Shown piece after piece: positions 1 to 7,042 of a stretch of DNA of 19,813 nucleotides. The translations under genes were made by a program, and so were the position numbers. The stretch comes from JAFARZ01 sp036490795. GTDB taxonomy: Bacteria; Actinomycetota; Actinomycetes; Streptosporangiales; Streptosporangiaceae. Below the pieces are notes generated by a model that saw only the letters and a program-made list of their open reading frames with translations, was not told the origin of the DNA and ran no database searches. Position 1 is the stretch's first letter. Each line of letters starts with the position of its first letter. The DNA lies in assembly GCA_036490795.1 (NCBI GenBank), contig DASXDG010000322.1, positions 1 through 19,813 of the forward strand. The letters run 5' to 3'.

Positions 1-923
1 ATCTCGTCGACCAGGCTCGACGGCGCTAGCACGCGGCCATCCTCCCCCAGCCGGAGCGCCAGACGGCGCACCCAGCCGGTATCTGGCGTCCGCAAAACCA
101 CGCGCAGCCGCCCGTCCGGCAGGTCCGTCACCGACTCGCACGGGTAGTACTCGGCCACCCAGCGGCCCTCGACGGACAACTCGAGCTCCACCCGGACGTC
201 GTCAGATGACGGGTGGAACAGGCCCGTGTCCACGTCCACCGGCTGCGCGTCCGGCGGCGGTGACGACGGCACGTCGAGCACATCGAGCGACAGCACCCGG
301 TCCAGCCGGAATAGCCGCATGGCCTCGGCCCGCAGGCACCACCCCTCCAGGTACGGCCTGCCGTCGGCGACAAGCAGCCGCATCGGGTCCACGTCCCGCT
401 CGGTGGCCTCGTCCCGGCCAGGAACGTAATAGGTCAGGTGCAGCCGCCGGCCACGGTCGAGGGCGTCGCGGATCTGGTCGGCGTAGCCACTGTCGTTATG
501 ACCATCGACCTGGATAGCGACCTGGGCACTCACCGAGGCTGCCTCGCCGGCCGCGGCCTCCAGCTTGGCAATCAGCCTGTTCAGCGCCGAACGGTCGGCC
601 CGGCCCGGCACCTCGGCCAGCATCCGCAGCGCGACGAGCAGCGCCGCGGCCTCGTCCACCGCCAGGCGCAGCGGCCGCGCGATCGACTCGGCCTGGCTGA
701 CCACGATCTCGCCGCCCTCGTAGGACAGGTCAATCGGGCAGTAAGGGTCGGGTGCGCGCAGCTCGACGCACCACAGCATGTTCAGGTCATCGACGAGTTC
801 CCGCTGGGAGACGCCGAACGCCGCCGCCGTCTCTGCCAGGCCAACCGACTGCCGCGACACCACATACGGCACCAGCGCCAGCAGCCGCTGCAGCCGCTCG
901 GTCGACGTAACCAATGCGCTCAT
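1..923 (-). CDS. pafC: PafC, WYL-domain transcriptional regulator (3' end beyond window)
   Basis: Reading the minus strand from ATG at 923 gives 307 residues without a stop (MSALVTSTERLQRLLALVPY...), and the frame runs off the left edge. Residues about 6-55 form an N-terminal winged-helix region. Residues about 145-215 form the WYL domain, with R-P-Y-L-E-G-W-C at 189-196 where the W of WYL is replaced by P, followed by RLFRLDRV at 203-210. The replacement and the RLFRLDR block are as expected for PafC. The family is usually about 320-330 residues, so probably only a short tail is missing. A strong ribosome binding site, GGAGG, lies 11 bases upstream of ATG. PafC pairs with PafB; in mycobacteria the heterodimer activates the LexA-independent DNA damage response. 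It is almost certainly co-transcribed with pafB, whose stop lies 40 bases upstream. Confidence 0.93.
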   Translation of the reverse strand, partial: MSALVTSTERLQRLLALVPYVVSRQSVGLAETAAAFGVSQRELVDDLNMLWCVELRAPDPYCPIDLSYEGGEIVVSQAESIARPLRLAVDEAAALLVALRMLAEVPGRADRSALNRLIAKLEAAAGEAASVSAQVAIQVDGHNDSGYADQIRDALDRGRRLHLTYYVPGRDEATERDVDPMRLLVADGRPYLEGWCLRAEAMRLFRLDRVLSLDVLDVPSSPPPDAQPVDVDTGLFHPSSDDVRVELELSVEGRWVAEYYPCESVTDLPDGRLRVVLRTPDTGWVRRLALRLGEDGRVLAPSSLVDE

Positions 924-967
924 GTTGTTTCTCGCCTCCGCTGCGTCGAGAGGACCAGCTCGCTCAT
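920..967 (-). CDS. Possible 15-codon linking mini-ORF between pafB and pafC
   Basis: An ATG at 967-965 overlaps the pafB stop as ATGA (967-964). It opens a 15-codon frame, MSELVLSTQRRRETT, whose TGA (922-920) overlaps the pafC ATG as ATGA (923-920). The mini-ORF thus joins the two genes by 4-base overlaps at both ends. It could couple pafC translation to pafB translation. It has no recognisable domain, and its basic C-terminal part is simply the pafC ribosome-binding region read in another frame. Chance is a real possibility in such a short stretch. Confidence 0.2.
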   Translation of the reverse strand: MSELVLSTQRRRETT

Positions 968-1917
968 GTGAGGGCCCCCTTGAGGCGGGCGATGACGGCT
1001 TCGCGCAGGTCCGGGGGGTCCAGAACGATCACATCGGGGCCGAACGACGCGGCGTAATCGGGGAACCAGCCACCCTCGCCGTACGACGTGGTGATCTCGT
1101 CCCAGTCATCGTCGACGGGCTTGTCCGACAGGGCGTGCCGGCGCAGGCCGACACCCGCGCCATGTCGCACACGCAGCGTGGCGGTCTGCTCGCGCGACGG
1201 CGCCGAGTCCCAGTCGCGCACCAGCTCACGGACGTCGGCTCCGGCCGGAACGGTCACCGTGCCCGGCGGGCCACTGAACTTCACCGCCCCCTCGATCCGG
1301 CTCAACCGGAACACGCGAGTGGCCTCCCGGCCCCGATCCCAGCCAGCCACGTACCAGCGGCCCTTCCTGTTAACCACGCCCCACGGCTCAAGGTCGCGCC
1401 GCTGCGGCTCGGACCGGCCGGCCGCACGGTACGCGAACGTGACAGGCCGCCGGTACCTGACCGCCTCCCACAGCGGGCCGAAGGCGGGCTCGCTGGTGCC
1501 AAGCCTCGGCTCGATGCCGTGCTGCGGCTGATCCTGCGGATCGTCGACGCCGGCCGCCCTGATCTTGAGCAGCGCGCCCGCCGCCGCACCGGCCAGTTCC
1601 GCGCGGTGCCACACCCTGGCCGCGAGGCCGAGTACCGCTGCCTCGTCCGCCTCGAGCCGTAGTTCGGGCAGCTCGTAAGCCTGCTGCGGGATGCGGTAGC
1701 CGGCCTCGTCGTCGAAGGGATGGTTCAAACCGGTCTCCAGCGGCACGCCGAGGTCGCGCAGGTCTTCCTTGTCCCGCTCGAACATCCGCTTGAACAGCTC
1801 TTCGCTGTCCGGGTAGCCCGGCACGGCATCCCTGATCTGCCCGGCGGTGAGGTATCGCCGGGTCGCGAGCAGGCAGACAACAAGGCCGAGCAGACGCTCA
1901 GTCTTCTTCTTTGACAT
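964..1917 (-). CDS. pafB: PafB, WYL-domain transcriptional regulator
   Basis: This 317-residue protein opens with the hallmark PafB N-terminus, MSKKKTERLLGLVVCLLATR then RYLTAGQIRDAVPGY. This is a winged-helix DNA-binding region at about 5-60. A WYL domain follows at about 145-215, with intact GRWYVAGWD (186-194) and RVFRLSRI (201-208), and then a C-terminal extension domain. Length is normal for the family. PafB and PafC form a heterodimeric activator of DNA-repair genes in mycobacteria. They were named for their linkage to pafA but are not needed for pupylation. The ATG is preceded by GGAGG at only 3-4 bases, which is short, but the conserved N-terminus fixes the start. It is the first gene of the pafBC operon and divergent from the DUF3866 gene. 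tatA and tatC commonly follow pafC in relatives and would lie off the left edge. Confidence 0.95.
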   Translation of the reverse strand: MSKKKTERLLGLVVCLLATRRYLTAGQIRDAVPGYPDSEELFKRMFERDKEDLRDLGVPLETGLNHPFDDEAGYRIPQQAYELPELRLEADEAAVLGLAARVWHRAELAGAAAGALLKIRAAGVDDPQDQPQHGIEPRLGTSEPAFGPLWEAVRYRRPVTFAYRAAGRSEPQRRDLEPWGVVNRKGRWYVAGWDRGREATRVFRLSRIEGAVKFSGPPGTVTVPAGADVRELVRDWDSAPSREQTATLRVRHGAGVGLRRHALSDKPVDDDWDEITTSYGEGGWFPDYAASFGPDVIVLDPPDLREAVIARLKGALT

Positions 1918-1924
1918 CTTCCTC

Positions 1925-1976
1925 CGCTCGCTCGCCTCCGGGCCGCCCTAGCCGCGCTCGCTCGCCTCCGGGCCGC
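1925..1976. repeat. Two 22-bp direct repeats, 30-bp period, in the pafB leader
   Basis: Positions 1925-1946 and 1955-1976 are identical over 22 bases, starting CGCTCGCTCGCCTCCGGG. They sit just upstream of pafB. On the minus strand each copy reads as a purine-rich GGAGGCGAGCGAGCG element that resembles a ribosome binding site. The pafB binding site itself looks like a partial third copy. The repeats probably lie in the untranslated leader of pafB mRNA. They may be a slippage product or a genome-wide dispersed short repeat; which one cannot be decided from one window. Confidence 0.75.
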
Positions 1977-1980
1977 TCCG

Positions 1981-2021
1981 AGTCGGCCCTTTGGCTCGCT
2001 CACTAGGCTAACCTGCGGGTC
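1981..2021. promoter_or_regulatory. Divergent pafB / DUF3866 promoter region
   Basis: The 104-base gap between the two divergent genes must carry both promoters. A -10-like TAGGCT on the plus strand (2004-2009) overlaps a -10-like TAGCCT on the minus strand (2005-2010). For the DUF3866 gene this would place the transcript start only a few bases before its GTG, so the message would be nearly leaderless, which fits the absence of a ribosome binding site there. No convincing -35 box is visible for either direction, so this is a weak call. Confidence 0.25.
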
Positions 2022-3128
2022 GTGATCACATGGCGGAACGGCACGGTCATCGGGACTCCGCGTCGTGAATGGGCTGGCGCGGTGGAACTCGACGTACAGA
2101 TCCACGACCAGGGGCGGGGTGCGGCGGACCCGGCCCAGCGGATAAGGGCACTGTGTTATCCGGCGCTTACCGGGACGCCCCTCCCTGGCGATCGGGTGCT
2201 GTTGAATACGACGGCGCTTGATCTGGCACTGGGGACCGGGGGGTACGCGATGGTGGTCGCGGTGCCTGAGCGGCTGCCGGACGATGCTGAACTGCCTGGG
2301 CATCTGATCAAGGCGCGGTATACGCCGTTGCAGGCGTGCGTGCGGGGAGCCGACGAACAGGGCTCGCCATGGCATGAGGTGCTGCGCGAGGCTAGCGACA
2401 TCGACGCGATGCCGGTCGTGGTCGCCGACCTGCATTCGGCTCTCCCCGCCGTGCTCGCCGGGCTCTTCTCCGTGAACTCAGAACTGACAGTGGTGTATGT
2501 CATGCAGGATGGCGGGGCGCTCCCGGCATGGTTCTCCCGGTCGTGTTCGGGGCTGCGCGATGCCGGCTGGCTCGCCGGGGTGGTGTCCACCGGACAGTCG
2601 TTCGGCGGTGACCTGGAGACGGTGACCCTGCACACCGGGCTGCTCGCGGCGCGGCATGTGCTGAACGCGTCGGTGGCGGTGGTCACGCAGGGACCGGGGA
2701 ACCTCGGCACCGGGACACGCTGGGGATACTCGGGAGTGGCCGCGGGCGAGGCGGTCAACGCGGCGGCGGCTCTCGGTGGCCGTCCGGTCGCGTCGCTGCG
2801 GGTATCGGCTGCCGACGCCCGGTCGCGGCACTACGGGGTGTCGCACCACTGCCTGACCGCGTACGGACGGGTGGCGCTGGCCCCGGCCGACGTCGTGGTG
2901 CCATCGCTCGGCGGCGAGTTCGGCGACGTCGTGACGGCGGGGGCCGCTGCCCTGGCGGATCGGCACCGGCTGGTCACCGTGCCGGTCGACGGCCTGGAGG
3001 AAGCACTCCGGTCAGCACCGGTGCCGCTGTCCACGATGGGCCGCGGGCTGGACGAGGATCTCGCGTACTTCCTCACCGCGGCGGCGGCCGGAGTACACGC
3101 CGGCCGCCTCGCCGCGGGCAAGGATTAG
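2022..3128 (+). CDS. DUF3866 family protein of unknown function
   Basis: This soluble 368-residue protein starts at GTG (MITWRNGTVIGTPRREWAGA). Blocks I associate with DUF3866 are: an N-terminal region that pairs GTVIG with REWAGAVEL; LLNTTALDLALGTGGYAMVV at 60-79; MPVVVADLHSALPAVLAG at 130-147; a glycine-rich stretch with QGPGNLGTGTRWGYSG at 223-238; and RHYGVSHHCLTAYG at 269-282. No signal peptide or membrane segment is visible. The biochemical role is unknown. In many actinobacteria a DUF3866 gene lies close to the pafBC-tatAC-helicase genes; here it sits between the FKBP genes and pafB. The weakly conserved bases before GTG offer no ribosome binding site. Its TAG stop overlaps the FKBP gene stop by 4 bases on the opposite strand. 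Confidence 0.9.
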   Translation: MITWRNGTVIGTPRREWAGAVELDVQIHDQGRGAADPAQRIRALCYPALTGTPLPGDRVLLNTTALDLALGTGGYAMVVAVPERLPDDAELPGHLIKARYTPLQACVRGADEQGSPWHEVLREASDIDAMPVVVADLHSALPAVLAGLFSVNSELTVVYVMQDGGALPAWFSRSCSGLRDAGWLAGVVSTGQSFGGDLETVTLHTGLLAARHVLNASVAVVTQGPGNLGTGTRWGYSGVAAGEAVNAAAALGGRPVASLRVSAADARSRHYGVSHHCLTAYGRVALAPADVVVPSLGGEFGDVVTAGAAALADRHRLVTVPVDGLEEALRSAPVPLSTMGRGLDEDLAYFLTAAAAGVHAGRLAAGKD

Positions 3129-4069
3129 CCGAACGCGCCAAGGACGTCGACGGCGAACACCAGCGTGTCGGTGCCGGTGATGCCGGCCGAGGACACGCCC
3201 TTGCTGCCGTACCCGTCAGCGGGCGGGACGACGAGCAGCACCCGGCTGCCTACGCGCACCCCTTCGAGGCCGGTGTCCAAACCGAGGATCACGGACCCGG
3301 CCTCGCCTACCGCGAAACCGAGCGGCGCTTTACGGGACCAGGAGGAGTCGAAGACCTTGCCGGTCCGCCAGTCGACGCCGGTGTACTGGACGACGATGTA
3401 CTGCCCGCCCTTCACCGCCGGGCCGGTGCCCTGGACCAGGGTCTTCACGGTCAGGCTGGTCGGCGGGGCGCTGGCGGGGATGGTGATTGTCGGGGCGGAA
3501 CCGGTGATATCGCTGACTGCCGGCAAGCCGGCGCCGGCGTTGACCTGCGTACCGGACACGTCCTCGTTGCTCCCGAAGACGCCGAGCAGGTCGACCACGA
3601 ACACCATCGTGGAGTTGGGACTGATGCCCTCCTGCGTGTCGCCCTGCGAGCCGTAGGCGTCGGCCGGCGGGACGACCGCCAGGACCCGGCTGCCGACCTT
3701 CTTGCCGTTAAGCGCCGTGGTCAGGCCGGGAATAAGCGACCCGGCCATCAGCTGGGGGTTGCTGCTGAATGTGTTCTCCACCAGCTTGTGGCTGGTGCCG
3801 TCCCATGTATAGAAGACGTAGTTGGCGACGAACGCCGCTGTGCTGCTGACCGCGGGCCCGGTGCCGTTGACGAGGGTCTTGACGGTCAGGGCACTGCCCG
3901 GCGACTTCGACGGGATCTTCACCGTTGGCGCCTTACCGTACGTACCGGTCACGGCCACGTCGGCGTTAGCTCCGGGACTGCCCGAGCCACCGGAACTAGA
4001 GCAGGCGGCGAGCATCGCCGCGCCCAGAACGGGCGCGGCGATGGCCGCGATCAACTTCGCACGCCGCAT
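3125..4069 (-). CDS. FKBP-type peptidyl-prolyl isomerase lipoprotein (tandem FKBP domains, second copy)
   Basis: This 314-residue protein has a lipoprotein signal peptide ending in the lipobox L-A-A-C (20-23), so it should be anchored outside the membrane. Two FKBP-like domains follow, at about 45-165 and 190-314. They align with each other (LTVKTLVNGTG against LTVKTLVQGTG; GSRVLAVVPPADAYGSQG against GSRVLLVVPPADGYGSKG), which indicates an internal duplication. The second domain keeps QYTG, VFDSSW, YGSKG and DTLVFAVDVL. The tryptophan at the base of the FKBP pocket is leucine here (ILGLDTGLEG, 261-270). The first domain lacks the FDS motif. It probably acts as a folding helper for exported proteins. 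It starts 3 bases after the upstream FKBP stop with no clear ribosome binding site, suggesting translational coupling. Confidence 0.93.
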   Translation of the reverse strand: MRRAKLIAAIAAPVLGAAMLAACSSSGGSGSPGANADVAVTGTYGKAPTVKIPSKSPGSALTVKTLVNGTGPAVSSTAAFVANYVFYTWDGTSHKLVENTFSSNPQLMAGSLIPGLTTALNGKKVGSRVLAVVPPADAYGSQGDTQEGISPNSTMVFVVDLLGVFGSNEDVSGTQVNAGAGLPAVSDITGSAPTITIPASAPPTSLTVKTLVQGTGPAVKGGQYIVVQYTGVDWRTGKVFDSSWSRKAPLGFAVGEAGSVILGLDTGLEGVRVGSRVLLVVPPADGYGSKGVSSAGITGTDTLVFAVDVLGAFG

Positions 4070-4072
4070 CGA

Positions 4073-5065
4073 TCAGCTGCTCGACGTCGCGCTGTAGGCG
4101 TCAACGATGTCGACGACGAACACCAGGGTGTCCGTGCCGGTGATGCCGGCCTGGGAGGCACCGGTGCTGCCGTAGCCCTCCTTGGGCGGTATGACCAGCA
4201 GCACCCGGCTGCCCACCGTCTGCCCTTCCAGTCCGCTGTCCCAGCCGGGGATGACCTGCTCGGGGTTGGCGCCTATCTCGAAGCCGAACGGGGTCTTGCG
4301 GGACCAGGACGAGTCGAAGACCTTGCCGGTCCGCCAGATGTAACCGACGTACTGCGCGATGACATAGTCGCCCTTGGCGACCTTCGGGCCGCTGCCCTTG
4401 ATCAGGGTCTGCGTCTGCAGCGTTGTCGGGGGCTTGACCGACGACGCGGGCATCTTGACGGTCGGCGCGGTGCCCGCCGCGGACGGCTCAGTCACGGTCG
4501 GAAGGTCACCGCCGCCATGCCCGACGGCGCTGCCGGTCGCGCCCACGGTACCGGGATAGGCACGGATCACGTCGATGACGAAGACAAGTGTGGTGGTGGG
4601 CGTGACGCCGGCCTCGGAGTTGCCCTGGCTGCCGAAGGCATCCTTGGGCGGCAGGACGGCCAGCACCCGGCTGCCCACCTTCTTACCGGTAAGCGCGGAG
4701 GCGAGCCCGGGCAGCAGCGGGGTGCTGAACAGCGTCGGCGTGCCGCCCGAGCCGTAGGTGCTGCCCTTCAGCGTGTGGGTGGTGCCGTCCCAGGTGTAGA
4801 CGACGTAGTTACCGAGGAAGGCGTCCGTCGACGTCAGCGCGGTGCCGGTCCCGTTGATGAGCGTCTTGACCGTCAGCGACGCGTCGGCTTTCGCCTTCGG
4901 GATCGTCACGCTGGGCGCCTTGCCGAACGTGCCGGAGGCCGTAACCTCGGCGTTCGCGTTGCCGCTAGAGGTGCCGCCGGCGGCCGTCGACTTCGACGAA
5001 CCGCAACCAGCTAGGGCCAGGCCTGCTATCAGGGGAATGGCGATAAACGCCAGTGAGCGTCGCAT
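4073..5065 (-). CDS. FKBP-type peptidyl-prolyl isomerase lipoprotein (tandem FKBP domains, first copy)
   Basis: This 330-residue paralogue of the next gene has lipobox L-A-G-C (18-21) and two FKBP-like domains at about 48-170 and 198-325. The C-terminal domain looks catalytically complete: AQYVGYIW (237-244), KVFDSSWS (248-255), VIPGWDSGLEG (271-281) with the pocket tryptophan at W275, EGYGSTG (296-302) and TDTLVFVVDI (311-320). The N-terminal domain is degenerate: it has TWDG in place of the usual Y-G, lacks FDSSW, and keeps GSRVLAVLPPKDAFGSQG. A GAGGA ribosome binding site lies 5 bases before ATG. It is first in the two-gene FKBP operon. Comparable FKBP pairs next to pafA are common in actinobacteria. 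An extracytoplasmic prolyl isomerase or chaperone role is inferred from the family. Confidence 0.94.
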   Translation of the reverse strand: MRRSLAFIAIPLIAGLALAGCGSSKSTAAGGTSSGNANAEVTASGTFGKAPSVTIPKAKADASLTVKTLINGTGTALTSTDAFLGNYVVYTWDGTTHTLKGSTYGSGGTPTLFSTPLLPGLASALTGKKVGSRVLAVLPPKDAFGSQGNSEAGVTPTTTLVFVIDVIRAYPGTVGATGSAVGHGGGDLPTVTEPSAAGTAPTVKMPASSVKPPTTLQTQTLIKGSGPKVAKGDYVIAQYVGYIWRTGKVFDSSWSRKTPFGFEIGANPEQVIPGWDSGLEGQTVGSRVLLVIPPKEGYGSTGASQAGITGTDTLVFVVDIVDAYSATSSS

Positions 5066-5227
5066 GGAATCCTCAAGGTGGTCGGTGTCAGCCCCGCCAG
5101 CCTACCGGGCATCCGTCGTGGTATTGGTCTCCACGTGCTAACAGGGCTTAGTGCCCAGGTTTGGCGCCATTCAGCTATTACTCAGCCATTTTGGAATTAG
5201 CTCATGACAAGGCGGCCGGCCAGCGCT
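5066..5227 (-). promoter_or_regulatory. Upstream region of the FKBP operon
   Basis: These 162 bases separate A1 from the FKBP genes and are more AT-rich than the flanking coding sequence, especially 5160-5205. A TAGGCT -10-like hexamer on the minus strand lies at 5104-5099, giving a leader of about 30 bases before the FKBP ATG at 5065. No good -35 box is seen at standard spacing. No obvious hairpin terminator for A1 is present. The FKBP genes probably have their own promoter here. Confidence 0.3.
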
Positions 5228-6916
5228 CTAACCGAGCTTGGTGAGCAGATTCTGCCGCCACAAGGCGATCTGGTATCCGTCGAAGCGGTAAATCTTGACC
5301 GGCTTACCCGCGACCTGCTCCATGTGCCTGATCAGCACGCCGGGCTCGCGCGGGTGCCAGGGCGGCGGGACGGTCAGGACGAAGTCGGCGTACGCGCTGC
5401 GCGGGTCGTACCAGCTCGAGTCGGCTTCCCAGTACCCGCCGTTGATCAGCTCGTCCTGGTTGATATCGATGGCCCTGACCTGGACCGCGCCGCCAGTGTC
5501 CAGCGTGACGCTGTTCGACAGCCAGTAACCGCCGACGCCCCTGGTGAAACCGTGCGCCTTGAGCCAGCTGGCCAGCTTGGCGACCTGGGCCGCCGGAATC
5601 TGCTCGGCGGGCATCGGGCGGGTGGCGTTGTAGCCGAGCATCGCCCCGTAGCACAGGAACAGCGCGAGTACGGCCACGCTGCCCGCGAGCAGCCGGTTCG
5701 GCGAAACCCGGGCATGGGTCACACTCTGCTCGGGTCGCTGCTCGGGTCGCACGCCGAGCAACGGGTCAGCGAGCAGCCGGCCGGCCAGCACGGCACCGAA
5801 CGGCAGCACGGCGGCGATCTCGCGCGTGGTCGCGATGTTCTCGGCCTGGACGGTGAAGATGTAGGCGGCGATGTTCACCGCGATCGCGACGGTGAGCACC
5901 TGGACGATCAGCTGCTGGCCGAAGAATCTGCGCACGGCCAGGAACAGTCCGCACGCGGCCAGCGCGAGCCCGGCCATGTGGATGACAGAGAACACGTCCT
6001 CGACACCCGACTGCTCGCGGAAGAAGTCGGCGCCGAACAACTGCAGGAGGCCGCTTCCGGTCAGTGAGAGGTTCCTGCCCAGCACGCCGGGAGCGGCCAG
6101 GCCGGTGCGCGGCGCGGTGATGGTCCAGCCGTCGAGCGCGGTGACCAGCTTGACGCCAAGCCAGGCGAGCGGCACCGACAGCATGGCCGCGACACCGAGC
6201 GATAGCTCGTAGCCCAGGTTGCGCAGCCGGACGCCGCGGAACCTGGCGCGCAGGACGCGCAGAGCGCAGGTCAGCACCAGCGGCACCGCTGCGACGACCT
6301 CGGCGAGCTGATCCCCGACCGCGGTCCAGGCAAGGAGCAGGCAGACGGCGGCCGGCACCGCCCAGCGCAGCCAGCCGTCCCGGCGCGGCCGGCCGTCCCC
6401 GTCCGCCTCTGCCGGCCCGGCCAGCCAGTCGGTCCTGTCGATCAGGATCCAGATCACTAGCAGCGGGACCCCGGTGCCGACGTGATCGGGTGACAGCAGC
6501 ACCATCGCGGCCGGGTTGCCGAGCTGAGGCGTCATTATGCAGGACGCCGCGACCGCCACGCTGACCAGGGCCTTCCGGCCGGTAGAGCGTCCCTTGGCGA
6601 GCACGGCGGCGAACACGACCAGCAACGCATAGGTCATCGCGCCGCAGATGTGCACGACCTCGGGAGTCAGCCCCCTGACCGCCTCTACCAGCGCGTACTG
6701 GGGAAGTTCCGTGGTGTAGAACGAGACGTCGGACAAGCTCCAGCCGTGCAGCAGCACGTTGCCGTGCAGCATGGCCCAGGCCTGCAGCGCGTTCGACGCC
6801 CCGTCGGAGTTCACGTTGGTCGAGCGCGAGGACTGCAGCAGGTACGCCAGGAACAGCACGATCCCGCCGACGGCGAAGCCGGCCGGCCAGGCCAGCCGTG
6901 ACCATCGCCCGCGCAT
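5228..6916 (-). CDS. Polytopic membrane protein, family A copy A1 (putative GT-C-like transferase)
   Basis: The ATG at 6916 follows a strong GGGAGGA site and gives 562 residues. About ten hydrophobic segments are visible: one at 11-27, several between 95 and 380, and the last at about 408-428. The first extracytoplasmic loop has N-S-D (36-38), then HGNVLLHGW (51-59) and SDVSFYTTEL (62-71). All of these are shared with A2 and A3 in this window. After the last segment comes a domain of about 130 residues with GVGGYW (460-465), VRAIDI and SWYDP (501-505), ending in NLLTKLG. The topology and an acidic residue in loop 1 suggest a GT-C glycosyltransferase fold. I do not recognise a named family, and the substrate is unknown. 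It lies between pafA and the FKBP genes, where most relatives have nothing. Confidence 0.88.
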   Translation of the reverse strand: MRGRWSRLAWPAGFAVGGIVLFLAYLLQSSRSTNVNSDGASNALQAWAMLHGNVLLHGWSLSDVSFYTTELPQYALVEAVRGLTPEVVHICGAMTYALLVVFAAVLAKGRSTGRKALVSVAVAASCIMTPQLGNPAAMVLLSPDHVGTGVPLLVIWILIDRTDWLAGPAEADGDGRPRRDGWLRWAVPAAVCLLLAWTAVGDQLAEVVAAVPLVLTCALRVLRARFRGVRLRNLGYELSLGVAAMLSVPLAWLGVKLVTALDGWTITAPRTGLAAPGVLGRNLSLTGSGLLQLFGADFFREQSGVEDVFSVIHMAGLALAACGLFLAVRRFFGQQLIVQVLTVAIAVNIAAYIFTVQAENIATTREIAAVLPFGAVLAGRLLADPLLGVRPEQRPEQSVTHARVSPNRLLAGSVAVLALFLCYGAMLGYNATRPMPAEQIPAAQVAKLASWLKAHGFTRGVGGYWLSNSVTLDTGGAVQVRAIDINQDELINGGYWEADSSWYDPRSAYADFVLTVPPPWHPREPGVLIRHMEQVAGKPVKIYRFDGYQIALWRQNLLTKLG

Positions 6917-7017
6917 GTCGTCTGTCCTCCCGAAAGGGGTATCTGGGAAACAGACATGGATATTACCCGCGTTGACGCCCTCCGCGGGGGCATGCGGCAA
7001 CTTCTGCACCACTCAGA
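6917..7017 (-). promoter_or_regulatory. Candidate promoter of A1
   Basis: A clean TAATAT hexamer on the minus strand (6965-6960) lies 44 bases upstream of the A1 start, in the 122-base gap after pafA. No clear -35 match lies 16-18 bases further up. If it is active, A1 can be transcribed independently of pafA. Confidence 0.35.
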
Positions 7018-7042
7018 GTAACCTACGATTACTGCTGGTTAC
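7018..7042. repeat. Inverted repeat GTAACC-N13-GGTTAC across the pafA stop codon
   Basis: Six-base perfect arms lie at 7018-7023 and 7037-7042, separated by 13 bases. The right arm contains the pafA stop (TAA, 7041-7039). The arms are not GC-rich and no T-tract follows, so a terminator is unlikely. It could be an operator for the A1 promoter about 55 bases downstream, or chance. Confidence 0.3.

Noticed and set aside
438..971. Plus-strand frames opposite pafC and pafB (438-971, 778-1662)
   Set aside because: They are antisense to clearly homologous WYL regulators and lack motifs.
3788..5014. A 408-codon plus-strand frame opposite the FKBP genes
   Set aside because: It spans two real genes and their junction on the other strand, with no recognisable motif.
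5766..6905. A 379-codon minus-strand frame within A1
   Set aside because: It is a frame-shifted reading of A1 with arginine-rich composition; A1 has the binding site and conserved motifs.
6917..7012. An N-terminal extension of A1 beginning at 7012
   Set aside because: The extra 32 residues are not hydrophobic, have no binding site and cover the candidate promoter; ATG 6916 has a strong site and fits A2/A3 lengths.
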